The notes below the pieces were generated by a model, which saw nothing but the letters and a program-made list of their open reading frames with translations, was not told where the DNA came from and ran no database searches. From Favolaschia claudopus (Eukaryota > Basidiomycota > Agaricomycetes > Agaricales > Mycenaceae): 64,000 nucleotides of DNA. The stretch lies in assembly GCA_037176885.1 (NCBI GenBank), contig JAWWNJ010000049.1, forward strand, positions 744,001-808,000, given 5' to 3'. Numbering within the stretch: position 1 is the first letter of the stretch; every line of letters begins with the position of its first letter. Below, piece after piece: positions 50,915 through 62,745 of this stretch. Made by a program: the position numbers and the translations under genes.

Positions 50915-52573
50915 TTATAACAGATCCACACGATAGCCTGGTGGTAAACCGCCGCTCATCTCTGCATTCTCTTCAGTTCGATCTCGACGATCAATGCGCT
51001 GAGCAATCAACTCTATAATCTGTTCGACGTCCGGTGCACCGTTCGTAGGTGAAACAGCGGGGCCCCGAAGCTGGGCTGCACGATCGGAAGATGGGAGCCC
51101 GCCTCTGAAGGCCGCTCGAGGTGAAGGAGGGGACACGGTGGCGCGCTGCCGTTTACGGGGTCTAGGTATCAAGTCCGTCTCTGAGTTGATCCTGTCTAAA
51201 TCATTGCGCTGGTTTGGAACCTCTGACGGAATCCAAGGTGTAACGGTGGCTGCAAGGTTTATTCTTGACTTTCGAGATCGAACTCTCCAGAGGACAACAA
51301 GAAGTACGCCGATCAGCCCGACGCCAGCGATCGGAGCTGTGATTTTCACGATTTTGGCCAAGTGTGAGGATCTGGAAGTCACAAATAAACCATACTGCGC
51401 CTGCACAAGAGAAAAAAACCTACGACAAAGTCGTCGAACCAGAATGGATCTCGTATATAATCGCAGAAGATATCATGAGCTTTGATCCACCGCTCTGATT
51501 AGTTATGTTGAGATAATGTGTCCTCTCGGGATCAAGGCCGCATTGATGAAAGAGTAAAGTATTCGCAGCAAGCCAGAGGGTGCTCCCATTATAAATTCTG
51601 GGGTCTTCGTTATCAAGAGACTGGGTCAATCAGATTCAGTTTACATTCAGAGGCATCATTGTAGATGAAACAACTCACGACTGAATATAATCCGTTACTA
51701 TAATTCGTGGCTCCATACAGGGCAATGGCTCCCGCGCGGGAGAAATTCATTATGATGCTGGCACCATAGTCAAGCGTCTGATGAAAGGGCGAAGTGACGG
51801 ATGAATTAGGAATTCCCTGAACCGCGTCCGTTGTCCAATGACCGGAATACGAGAAGATGCTGTCAGAATTGTCGCGAAATACTTGTGTAGGCATTTTCTG
51901 ACTGGAGAAAAGCCTCAGTTTCGGATCAGTACGAGCAAAGGCAGAGAAACGCACTCCGAAGTGGTCACCTCTGCACGCCCAAAACCCATCAGATATGATA
52001 CATGAGAATCTTTTGGTTTCAAGGTGACTATCCGACCTTGATTCAAGATTTTCTCCCATTTGGCTTGGGTATGGCAAACTTACGATGGTGAGACTCCTCA
52101 ACCAAGTCTTGCTTTGAGTAAATTAACCCAGTATTTCCGATGAATGATTCCACGTCATTGTCCAGGATGACCTCGTAACTCGCATTCATTGTGCCATATA
52201 GGTATACAGCACTTCCTGGATGAATATGATCAATAGACGGCTCCGAAACTTCAGCTAGGTTAGGCTTCACCATAGAACTCGAGGGACAGTTCAGCGTCAG
52301 GCAGCGTCGTAACATGATATGAGTCGCCTCTTGGAGTATCACCAGGTTGTTTGTTGAGTTGGGAAACGCTGTAATAAGTTTGCCAGCTATTCTCGATGCC
52401 ATAGCCATCCACTGTAAGCAAGTCAAGTCGACTGTCCTAGATTTGTGGAAAGGTAATACCGAAAGGGTCTGCATTGTCAGAAACGTAGGCAAGGAGAATA
52501 CAGAAACAAAAGAATGCTCACGATACGAAAACATGGGGCTGGTGTCGAAAATTGTGTAGTTCCAGAGCGCCAT
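50915..52573 (-). CDS. single-pass membrane protein with two beta-sandwich-like ectodomains, paralog A
   Basis: A multi-exon gene from ATG 52573 (MALWNYTIFDTSPMFSY) to TAA 50915. The ectodomain has two repeated modules. The first contains ELSLEFYGSAVYLYGTMNAS and VILDNDVESFIGNTGLIYSK. The second contains NDSIFSYSGHW-like text, FHQTLDYGASIIMNFSRAGA and IALYGATNYSNGLYSVV. Alternating hydrophobic strands, As-Ser-rich sites and GxxxYLYG or xALYG motifs match the lectin-like modules common in Agaricomycete membrane proteins. One transmembrane helix follows (ITAPIAGVGLIGVLLVVLW), then a basic RVRSRKSR and a cytosolic tail ending IIELIAQRIDRRDR and GGLPPGYRVDLL. No signal peptide is evident in the called start. 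Function unknown. The first intron region is long (about 117 nt) and may hide a microexon. Confidence 0.6.
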
Positions 52574-53624
52574 AAGGTGGACAGTCGGACGAGAATGGAT
52601 CGGAATTGGAGTACAATACGTTGCTGAGGAATTATATACCCACCAACGGACGTCTGAGAGGCCGCTCCTCCCTGTGCGATCGCGTCGAACTACAACACCG
52701 CCCTGCGCAGTTTGACTCAATCAAACAACATATCGCCGACTCGGGATATTTCTAACAAGTCAAGACTCAATTCAATTGAGCCGGATTCTTGAAACTGCGC
52801 AGAGCCTCACCTTGGGAAGTATGGGCCAGTTCCATGTAGGTCACAGCGCTGTTGCGATTGGCTGCAAGGTATACTTAGTCGAAATTCGCGGAAATTCAAC
52901 TTGAAAACTTACAGTAAATTGGTCTGAAAATGGGTCCAAGCCGTAGGTTTTCTCCTGAAGCGTTCGGGTATTGCCGCTTCACAGCTTCAGACCCAGGTAA
53001 ATCACTTGGTAGGTGGATTCCACTTGAACAGCCATCCCAGGCTGTTCATCACGAACTTGGGGGAAGAAGTTGGGAAGAACTTGAAGGAAAGATTGTCGGC
53101 ATCTCTTGCGGCATCCCACGCAGCTCCAAACAGCCCATATATGGAAACACTGGCGATTTTCCTGTGAACAGGACTCGAATACAAACACGACGACCAGAAG
53201 ACAAAATATGTTGGACATGCACACACCGAAAATACTGAAATTTTGAACTGCACGTGATGGGGCGAATTTTGACCCGAAATTTTTCAATCCGGGGCGCATT
53301 GGGCCCGAGGTTTTTCCCATTTGTCCGGTAGTTGCCGCACCAATAGGAAGAATCTCGGACCCAACACGCAACTCAGATTGAAAGAATTCGGGTCAAAGTC
53401 CAGTGGATGGGAATCCATGGTGGTTTGATGTACCGTAATCCGCTAACGAGCGCCTAAGCGCTCAAAAGCGAATTTTACAATGTTAGTAAGTACGGTTGAC
53501 TCCAAGTTGACTCGGTTGAACAGTTCAAGTTCGATTCCGATGATGGAATCATGGAACAAGGGATGTAATTTACATTATTGTACACGATTTATACACTATG
53601 TGAGTATGATGATATTACAGGATG
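52574..53624. other. intergenic region, 1.05 kb
   Basis: Lies between the two membrane-protein paralogs. A minus-strand frame at 53002-53253 (83 codons, non-ATG start) has a hydrophobic beginning but no partner exons and no recognised family. I see nothing firmer. Confidence 0.35.
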
Positions 53625-55354
53625 TTTACACGATAGTCTGGAGGTAGAGTCCCGTTGTCTCGACGCTCCTGGCCTCTTTCTCGACGATCAATATGTTGAG
53701 CAATTAGCTCTATTATTTGGTTGACATCCGCAGGACTTGAAGGCGACAGAGCGTTGGACACCGCAGGGGGAGACACTGTCGGCTGGATGACTGGTGGTGG
53801 AGCCAGAAGAGGAGCTGGGGGTGCAAGGATGCGCTGCCTTTTACTGGAGGCAGATATTAAATTTGGGTTGGAATGAATACTGTGGAGTTCGGCATAGGAA
53901 TGTGAGCGTTCTGGCAGAACCAGAGGCGTGATGGTGGCTTCGAGATTTTCTCGACGTTTTCGAGATCGAATTTTCCACAGTAAGAGTAGGATGACACAAA
54001 TTAATAAAACGCCCGCGATGGCAATGGGAGCTGCTATTTTTGCAATTTTGGCGGAGTGAGAAGAGCCGGGTCGACTTGAAGCGCTGAGATAGCGCGCAAT
54101 CCTGAGTACAACAAGTTACAGATTTTCAGAGAGGACTCACGAAGCTTCCGGAGCTGAACCTAGAGTTGAACTTGGAGATTGACCGGAGCTTATTGAAATA
54201 GTATCGTCTTCGTAGGTGACAACGGACGACAGTGTGAGTTTGCCTCCGCCACTCAGATTAGTTATGTTGAGATGATGTGTACTGTTGGGATCGAGACCAC
54301 TCTGTAGGTAGAGCAGAGTGTCGGCAACAAGCCAAAATGTGCTCCCGTTATAAGTTTTCGGGGCTTCATTGTCAAGAGACTGGTTTGAAAAATTCTCTAA
54401 GACGCTATCGAAGGTAACAAAAATATAGAGCTTACGACGGAATACAGCCCGTGGCCGAAATTTGTAGTGCCGTGAACCGCTACAGCTCCCGCCCGAGAGA
54501 AATTCATCGTAACGCTAGCGCCAAAGTCAAGCGTCTGATGAAAAGGCGCCGTGACCGATGAGTTCGGAATGCCTGCGACAGTGTTGGTGGTCCAGCCTCC
54601 GGCATATGAAAAGACACTGTCAGAATTATCGTGGAAAACCTGGGTAGGCATTTGTCGACTAGATCACAACGAAACATAAGCCAAACCCACCCGCGAGGGT
54701 AGACGGAAGAGATACGAACTCTGAAACCGTGACTTGTGCCTGCGCAAATCTCAGCAAAAATCTATCACTCGAAGCCTTCGCTCTCAAGGTTACTATTAGA
54801 ACTTGTTAGAAATATCCTCCCTTCTTCCCGAGTCATATATACTTACACGAGTGAATTTCTTCGGTCAAATTTTGGTTCGCATACAATAAGCCAGTGTTTC
54901 CCGCCATGGAGTGGACGTCATTATCGAGGACGACTTCATAGGATGCGTTCATTTGGCCGTATAAGTAGATCCCGATACCTGGGCAGCGCTAATATCAGTG
55001 AACGGCGCACGAGTCGACCCGAGATCAAAATTGATTGCACCATAAAAATCGAGAGACAGTTCAGCACTGGATAGGGTTGTAACATGAGACGAGTCGCCCT
55101 TCGGGCTTTCACCAGGCTGTGTGTTGAATCCAGAGTCACTGTAAAATGTTTGCCACCCGTTCCTAAGATCAACGCCATCCGCTATAAGGCTAGTCAGGTC
55201 ATTCTTCCTACGTTCTCATTGACATTAAGCTGATACCGTAAGGACCTGCATGACAGAAAGACGGTCAATTTGAAAAATCAGAAACAAGCGTTTAGGGCTC
55301 ACGATATGTGAATATTGGGCTTGTGTCTGGAATAGTGTAGTTCCAAAATGCCAT
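53625..55354 (-). CDS. single-pass membrane protein with two beta-sandwich-like ectodomains, paralog B
   Basis: A multi-exon gene from ATG 55354 (MAFWNYTIPDTSPIFTY) to TAA 53625, parallel to paralog A over its whole length. Module 1 reads ELSLDFYGIGIYLYGQMNAS and VVLDNDVHSMAGNTGLLY. Module 2 reads DNSDSVFSYAGGWTTN, FHQTLDFGASVTMNFSRAGA and VAVHGTTNFGHGLYSVV. Next come a transmembrane helix (IAAPIAIAGVLLICVILLLLW), KIRSRKRR, and a Pro-rich tail ending IIELIAQHIDRRER and GTLPPDYRVNIL. The linker between modules differs from paralog A while the tail motifs are kept. Function unknown. The two genes are tandem and probably arose by local duplication. Confidence 0.6.
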
Positions 55355-56190
55355 GAAACCCGCGGAGTGGCTCCAAGTGCACGGCAGTCTCGAAAACATA
55401 CGCACCGGAAAGGTTATATACGCTGCGTACGCGGCACCAACGTCACCATTTCTTCTGTGTAAGCGCTCAACCATCCGGTATCATCGTTTCGCAGTGGATA
55501 CCTCGCAACAGTGCTTCCCCGTAAATTCACCGAGCTTTGGAGAAGATCACAAATTGAGCTGGATGAGTCGGATGATCTCCTACAACAGCTCTCAGTGAAA
55601 CGAGCACAGTTGCCGCGCGTCGTCCGAGTTGGCCTGCCGCTCGTCTGCCGCATCATAAGCGACAAACGCGCATCAAGTTGGAATATCTGCTCTAACTTTA
55701 TTCGAGTTTTCACGGGAGAGAAAGAAAAAAATCCGAGAGGAAAAAATGGCTAGTGCCAAGTAGAGAATACGCAGTTCTAGAGTTGCGTACCCAGGTAAAT
55801 TGATTGAAGACACAAATGAGCAAAACAGTATGTACTCACCTCCCGAGTCGTCAATGTAACAACAGAACAGCCATCGACTCACATCACGGAGAGTCGTCGT
55901 CGGCATCACCCGCACTTGCCGGAAGGGCAAAGTTGTGTTGAATTTTCGCTGATTAGAAGAAAGGCGAACTAAGTTACGGAGTCAGTTCATGTAATGCGGA
56001 GTCACCGAAGAAGCCTGCGAATTTCCTAGGATGTTGCAACTGCGTTGTTCACTGGCAGCGAATCAAGAAACACAGTTACCCTCGGCGAAACAATGTTTGA
56101 TCTGCCCCACTGCGGACGCTTACCTTGGATATGCTTCCAAGAGTTATGTACAAAGCGGACAAGACCGGGCATAGACGATTACGGTGCCTA
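55355..56190. other. intergenic region, 0.84 kb
   Basis: No gene seen. It covers the 5' region of paralog B and the 3' flank of the coiled-coil gene. Confidence 0.4.
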
Positions 56191-57566
56191 CTACCCCTCC
56201 TCCAACACATCGTTCGTCAGTTTCGAAATCTCAATAAACGCATCAAGAAGCGCAGGAACCACAAAAGGCTCCCTGCGCTCCCGCCGGATATCCTCAATAA
56301 CACCTTCAAGTCTCTTCCTCCTGTCCCGCTCGGCCTGCAACTCCTCCTCCAAATGCTCGAGTCGCGCTCTTGTCACTGCAACCAACAGCCTCGTCAGAAA
56401 AAAAGACATATTACTCGTAGAAGATAATAAGTGAACCGACCAAAATCCATCTCCACGGCATTCGAATCCACGTCCGTCCCAAGCTCACGAAGTTTCTCGA
56501 TAATCGTGCGTTCATGAGCAATGTCAGCCGACAGCTGTTGCCGGATATCTCTCAGCTCGCGTCGAAGTGACTGGATCTCAGGCGGATCGCGTGGGCTAAA
56601 ATCGGGGATATGTTTGTACCGGCTCCGATCCAGAGGCTTGCGGGCATCACGGAAAGGGCTGGGGGTGTCGATTTCCTGTTAAAAGTATACCCTTGAATAC
56701 CGAGTTTGCTTAAATGCTTCGAAACGCACCATGTCCAGTTCCCCGTCCTGACGGGGTGTTCGAAATAGCTGTCCGCAGAAAAATGATAACAGGTCAGCTA
56801 TCTGAGCAACGCGATCGAAGACGTATATTACAGGTGGGGGAATCGTATCTTGCACGGGTTCCAGTTTGACTCTAAACGTTTCGGGAGGAGGCTGTTTGAA
56901 CCGTCAATGTGGTAAACAGTGACCTTTGATTTGACAAAAACTGACGAGATTTCGTTCATAAAGCGAAGTTCTTGCTCCGGGATATTCAGCTTTTGGCTGC
57001 AAAGACTGTTATGTGTTAGTGAAAGTTATTTGCAGCGTTGTAACTTGTAAGTGAACTGACAACGTCCATAGGCGAACGGCCATATGATCCCGACAAAAAC
57101 TGATCAGGATTTGGTGAATTTTGCAAGCTTATCGGAGTTGCGTAGGAACCGGCATCGGGCCTATACGGCGGCTTCCACGACTTTTTCGAGGAGCTGGGTG
57201 GCATGAATTACAGGTTTGATGTGAAAGAAAGAAGACTTACGAGCCATTAGAAGTGGATGCGGGAGATTCTCTGAGGTCGATAGACTTGCTGTATGAAGTA
57301 ATTAGCAATTGTCGAAACCGCAAAAAGACATTGGTACATTGAAAGGTTGCGGAGGAGTTCGCGGTGGGCACCGCTCTCGTCCCGTGGTTCTATCCCATTG
57401 ATCAAAGTTTTACGGATTAACTGTGGGAGTTGAGGGTTCACAGTGCTCTTGCGGCAACAAGAATGGCAATGATTCGCACCGAGTTACGCAAGGCTACCCA
57501 GAAAAATCGTACAGTGCCAGGATAGACAACGCTGACGTTGTCTTTCTTGGGATGTGGTATTCCCAT
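56191..57566 (-). CDS. coiled-coil protein, function unknown
   Basis: About nine exons from ATG 57566 (MGIPHPKKDNVSVVYPGT) to TAG 56191; about 300 aa. Exon text in order: LIRKTLINGIEPRDESGAHR, IDLRESPASTSNGS, SKKSWKPPYRPDAGSYATPI, QPKAEYPGARTSLYERN, PPPETFRVKLEPVQDTIP, LFRTPRQDGELDM, EIDTPSPFRDARKPLDRSRY, then a heptad-rich coil (IQSLRRELRDIRQQLSADIA) and RLLVAVTRARLEHLEEELQA with VIEDIRRERREP near the end. The middle is Pro/Ser-rich and disordered. No domain recognised. The first exon is the least certain part. Confidence 0.55.
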
Positions 57567-58012
57567 CGTAGTGAGATCTGAAGGGTCCAGAGAGTACTGT
57601 TGGTACTATTCGTGAATTGTGGTAAAAACCGTGTTTGCCTTGTCGAACGATCGGAACAGCCTCTTCAGCTGTTTCGATGCGGGACTTGGGGCCTTCGTAT
57701 GTTATAGTCACTGTCAGCTCCAGCTCAGACCCCATATTGTGTTCAGTGTAGTCCTGAGGAGTCGTGGACGGTCTTGAGGTGGTCAAGGTCAAGTTCAAGA
57801 AATGTACGTAATTGACAGTATATTTACGTAAGATGACGCCGCCTTTGACCGAAATGCCGAATTTCGAATATTTTTCTTTGAGGATGAGAGATTCCAGCAA
57901 ATGTGCGTAGAGCAGGACGAGCAATATAAGTGTGCGTCCGAATGATTCAATTCCGGGCAGGATAAGATACAAGATACTGTTTGCTACTTCTGATTCCCCT
58001 ACAACTCTGAGT

Positions 58013-58554
58013 CTAATAATCGACACCGATCAGGTAGTCTGCGAGTGGCTCAGCGACACCAACAGCTTCCGGGGCTTGAGTAGGGGCAGAGTACTCTGCG
58101 ACGATAATGGCCTGCTTCGTAGGGACTATTACATAGCCGTCACTCTGTGTGCGCAAGTGGTGAGTGAGCGCAAGACCAAGATAAAGTAAGGAGGCGACGC
58201 ACCCCCTTCTTCCCGTATATACTCCGTTCGTCCGCCTTCGTGGTGAAGTATTTGACGCCAGCGAGATGCAAACCGGAGCCCCGCACACTGTCTAAGTCGT
58301 TGAAGGCGCCGAGGATAGCTTTCTGCTCATCGGGGGAGAGCTGGAGTCATCGTCAGCCTCTAGCTCGAAGGGCACCAGATCAGAGACGCACGGTGTAGCC
58401 TGCGCTGGTCGCCCATACACCGCCCTGCTTTCCGAGGATGGCTGCCCGCGAGATCTTGCCACTGGCGACCAGGTTGGTGTCGACGTATGCTGAGGGCGGA
58501 GAATGGGCGCCAGGGGGTCAAGGGGAGGACCACGGACTCACATTGCCAAGACAT
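58013..58554 (-). CDS. profilin
   Basis: Four exons: a 13-nt first exon MSWQ, then SYVDTNLVASGKISRAAILG with GGVWATSAGYT, then LSPDEQKAILGAFNDLDSVR with KYFTTKADERSIYGKKG, and finally SDGYVIVPTKQAIIVAEYSA ending EPLADYLIGVDY. The total is about 126 aa, the fungal profilin length. Profilin binds G-actin and poly-Pro ligands and feeds ATP-actin to formins in the cytosol. The aromatic N- and C-terminal residues (Trp3, Tyr6, the final Tyr residues) that form the poly-Pro site are present. Introns are about 50-55 nt. Confidence 0.93.
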
Positions 58555-58837
58555 GGATGGAGAGGATGAATGAGACGATGAAAAAGGGTCGATGTAGGTG
58601 ATAGTACAAGTTAAGCTGAGGTTTGCGGAATAAGTAGGTCGGCGATATCCGACGATTACCCAAACATGGAACTTCCGATCAGTGTTTGTTTGTCTGCCTG
58701 AAACCTCCCCGCTTTTAATTAATTTCCTTTGCATAACCTCGAGCAGCCGCTCGCGTCGCTTGACGCGGTCAGGAGCACACCAATTGGTGTCTTTTCTTTC
58801 CTTCTTTTCTGTGAAAAAAACCCAGACATTTCGTCTA

Positions 58838-60377
58838 TCAAATTTCCCACCACTTCCCAATCCCATTCCACCCCTGCCATCTCGGAGCCTCGTATAGGCG
58901 CTCTCTAAGCCGCAGAGGCAAGGTGCCGGCTTGGCGGTAGATATCGAAACAGCATCTCTTTCGCCACGAAACGGATGCCAGTGTCGAAATAGCCTCGGCG
59001 TATGTTTTAGCCGCCGCAGCCAAGTCTCCGTCTTCACAGTCGGCAACAGCAAGATAGAGGTGCTGAAGTGCCGGGGCGTGGGCCAGGAGAGGCGGAAGTA
59101 GCCTCTGCAGCTGATGGTCAGAAAGATGCGGGTGAGAAAGACACCCCGACCGCACCAAGGTTTCAGGTGATATCCCGTCGCAAGGGAGAACGAGCTCCTC
59201 AAGGGACTCAAACCCATCGAAGAACACTCCACCAGCGTCGGTAATCTGCACCAGGAATTCGTCGAACTCGCTGGGAATCCAGCACCCGTCGCCAGCCGCT
59301 ATCACACCGATTCTTTCGAGGATCGGCGAGCGAATGCCCGAAAGGATGACGCCAAAGGATTTCACACAGATGGACAAGTCCAGGACGAATTCCGTTAAGG
59401 ATTCGGATGGCTCGTTTGGGTTGGCCTTGCGCGGAGGATGAGTTTGAGAGTCAAGCACCAGAAGATGTCGAGCAAGCGATAGCATCCATACCTCGAAAAC
59501 CCAGGTCAAGTCCCACGAATCACTGACAGGACTCGTAGAGGAGTTGACATCGGAGATGAGCTTGATAGTCTTTGCAGTGTGATAGATAGCGGGTCTTTCC
59601 GTTCGCTCGTACAGGATGCTGTTCATCCCGCACGAGTATTCCAATGTCCCTGGGCGGGCCATCAGCGTGACCTACACCAACATCGCACAACGACTCACCC
59701 TCGAGTTTTGCCTTGATTTTAGTGTCAGTGAGCAAGCTATGTTGTTTGAGAAACTTCTCCGCGAGACCCCCAGCCAGCTCAACGACCTCGAGATTGGAAC
59801 AATAGCTCCACACCGTCGAAACACCCTCGACTATCTCGGGCTGGCAGAACCGGGCCCTGAGATGCCTGAGCGGCGGAATGGGGTTCTCCCCCATATCCTG
59901 AGCTCCGTCGTGGAAGCCGTCAAGGCATCCATCCACGGCGAGGCTCAGCAAAGACGGGAGTTCTTCGATAATGCTTTGAATATATCGTGGCAGAGCCCAG
60001 CCGAATGCGTTGTAGCTGTTGACGCAATTGACTGTCGCGTGCGTCACGTTCACGAGGCGCGGTAGATTTTCAGCAAGTGCCTCGATTGCGGGCGTATGAT
60101 AGTCGAACGAGCCCACGACGGTGATGTTCAGTGAGCGTACAGCAGACACCTTCCTCGAGTCTGCACAGAAGGCTAGCAGTCTTTCCGCAAGCGCTGCGCT
60201 GGTCTTGCGATTGTCGCTGAGCGTGATATCTACCTCCCGCCAGGTATACGGACGGACAAGAGCCAGTAGATTGTGATTGCCAACGAGACAGAGGTTATCC
60301 AGTGTTTCTGAAAACGGCGCCAGATAATCCAGAACAGCCGTTACCAGCTCAGGCGAAAGGTCTAGCAGGACTGCCAT
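58838..60377 (-). CDS. F-box/LRR-like protein, paralog 2
   Basis: Two exons: 60377-59699 and 59649-58838. They give 496 aa. The whole protein aligns by eye with paralog 1 at 46293: LLDLSPELVTAVLDYLAPFS, RPYTWREVDITLSDNRKTSA, LAERLLAFCADSRKVSAVRS, CSNLEVVELAGGLAEKF, SLEELVLPCDGISPETLVRS and RWQGWNGIGKWWEI. The single intron lies at the same place and phase. Divergence is concentrated in the middle. It is in inverted orientation to paralog 1, about 11 kb away. Both copies are intact, so neither is a pseudogene. Confidence 0.8.
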
Positions 60378-62745
60378 GGTGGTAACAGAACGAGTTAGGC
60401 ATCAATGCACTAAACTATATAGCGAAACCAGTCAAGACTGTTGGCGTCGGTGTCAAGGGCGGAGGAAGCGGGTGGCCCGTTTTGGAAGTTGGACCTCGGA
60501 GACCCTATGACTCAGCACAAAGCCTCAGTATTTTTTTTACGCATCAGTAATTCCCTCCAGGCTTTTGCACCGTCGTAACATCAAGTTGATCAACGCCCAT
60601 GGCCGGAGTCCAGGGAGCTATCACATGAATTCCCATTTTTTTTAATACCCAAATTGTCTGGTGATTCAGAATACAATCCCCCGTTCCATTGACACTCTTG
60701 CCATCTCGGTGCCGCCTAGGCTTTCTCTAAAAGACGCACAGCGACGGACTCGCGCCGTCTCTGATCACACTGAACTGGATTGGAGCGTTTGCCGGTGAAC
60801 CAGATGTGAGCTAAGGCAAGCCGAGCTTGCGAGGCGGCCTAAGTGGGAGGCAAGGAAGAGAGAAGCGGAAAAGGTATCCGATCATTATAGCCCATATGGG
60901 GCTGCTTGTATAGCCACCTCTGAGCTCCTGCTTTCTCCCTCGATCATCGTGAATTCGACGCGTTAATCCGACGCGTCGCCTCATATTTCTTGTTTCATTC
61001 TTCTGCTGCCTCAATTGTACTACTCTGCAACCACTTCGTGGCCCGTCAAGTCTTGTGCAAAGTCTTGTGTCAAGGCTCATTGCGTCCGAGTCCGCCGGCT
61101 TGAGGCCCTACTATTGCGGGTTGTCTAGAGAAATCTGGGACCATCTAGCTTGGAAGGATCAAGGGAGAAGCATAGAGCTCTACAACTGCGCTGGCGCAAT
61201 GGTTGGGCATGAGCATACTCCATGATGTTTAGGAAGGTGAGTTCTCTAATATGACCTTTGCCCCCATTTCCTTCCCTTTCTTCGGCTGATCGAGGCGGGA
61301 CTGCCGACCCAGCGATGCTAGTCGTCACTGATAAAGCGGGACCGCTGAGAGAAGTCGCGCATCGTGCGCATTTATTTCGGGGGTTTCTTTCCCCTCCTCA
61401 CCGGCGTTTGTATGGCTGGCAGGGGTTTGGAGGTCGCTCCTTCAGTTCCTGTTATGTTACACCTCGCCCGAGTCGTTGCCGCCGTCGCACACTCGCTTCA
61501 TCATCATCTGGCGCGTCGTTCGCCCGAGGCGTTGCCATCGTCGCACACTCGTATCATCATCACCTGGCGCGTCGTTCGCCCGAGGCGTTGCCATCGTCGC
61601 ACACTCGCATCATCATCATCTGGCGCATCGTTCGCCCGAGGCGTTGCCATCGTCGCACACTCGAATCCCCATCATCCGGCGCGTCGTTCGCCCGAGTCGT
61701 TGCCGCCGTTGCACACTCGCACCATCATTGGCGCTCACGTAGCTAGCATAGAATTTGGAGGGCCTCGCCATCTAATTTATGTTAAGTTACATGTCGTCCC
61801 GTCCCGTCTTGGATTGTCGCGTCGTACGCGCATCCAGTCGCACTTGTTACCTGCGTCAACGCCATTCGTAGCATGGGTTTGGAAGGTCGCGCCCTTCAAT
61901 CCATGTTCATGCGTCGCCTCGTTTTGTCGTACCTTGATTACATACATCCTCGAAGTATCGTGCTTAAACTTAAGCAGCTCAAGAGACATCGCAGTCTAAA
62001 GGGCCCCCCAGGGCCCAGTGTGCATTTGATTCGAGCTCCGGCAGTTGTGATAGGATCGGACAGATGAGCAGCAGCGTCCATCACGAGCTCCCATCCTCTG
62101 TGCTGTATGCCCGCGAACAAGTTGGGGCGGGCCTGTTGCGGTGCAATGTGTTTCCTCATCACCGTCCTTCGGGTCGATGCACGGGCAACGGTGGACTTCT
62201 AAGCCAAAGATGCCATCGGGTCCACCGTTCATCGTCGGTAACGGAACTCCTGCTGCCCATCGGGCGCCCTAGACGACGATTATATGCTCCCCGTTCACAT
62301 GGACTGTCGTGTCTATTTCTTCTGATCCTTACCGTGATGGATCTTGGATGGATCCGACAACTCTTCTTCGTCCCCTGGGTCAACAGATTGCTCGAAAACG
62401 AAACTCTGCGTGCAGGGAGAAGATATATGTCTGTTTAGACTAACACTAATTCACCCTCTGGCCTTGGAAGTGAGAGGATACCTGCTTTCTCCAAGTTGAA
62501 TTCAAGTTTTGCCCGAGGCTGTTGGTGGCGGCGCTGGAGGCTATTTTAAGTACCAGATGCTTCTCAGGCGAGCTCGAGTTGATTGGTCGGCGCTGCCTCT
62601 CTCGTTGTCGGGCCGTCCAACCTCCATGTGCGTTCACGCACGTTGTCACCGTTATGTACAACGTCCGGGTTTTAGCGGCGCTGAGCGCCCTTCATAAAAG
62701 GTGCTGTTCGGTTGGTGGTTCTCAAGCTTGCGAGTCTTCTCCCCA
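60378..62745. other. gene-poor region with a minisatellite, 2.4 kb
   Basis: No gene supported. The 56-bp tandem repeat at 61465-61732 keeps several frames open and produces long but meaningless ORFs of up to 211 codons. The rest shows nothing recognisable. Confidence 0.45.
61465..61732 (+). repeat. 56-bp minisatellite, about 4.8 copies
   Basis: Units start at 61465, 61521, 61577, 61633 and 61689, an exact 56-bp period, each beginning CGCCCGAG(T/G)CGTTGCC and containing CGCACACTCG and a CATCATCATC run. Copies differ at a few positions; the last is partial. The period is not a multiple of three, so a translated product would not be a simple repeat. Confidence 0.85.

Noticed and set aside
53002..53253. 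Minus-strand 83-codon frame between the membrane-protein paralogs
   Set aside because: Non-ATG start, no partner exons, no family; possibly a relic but unsupported.
58360..59232. 290-codon minus-strand ORF
   Set aside because: Shadow frame of the F-box/LRR-like paralog 2, continuing by chance into the profilin 5' region; the real frame carries the family match.
61465..61732. CRISPR-like array
   Set aside because: The 56-bp period has no unique spacers; the whole unit repeats, so it is a minisatellite, and the genome is eukaryotic.
61364..61999. 211-codon ORF with His/Arg/Ser repeats
   Set aside because: Produced by the 56-bp minisatellite; a period not divisible by three opens several frames and none has a family or a splice pattern.
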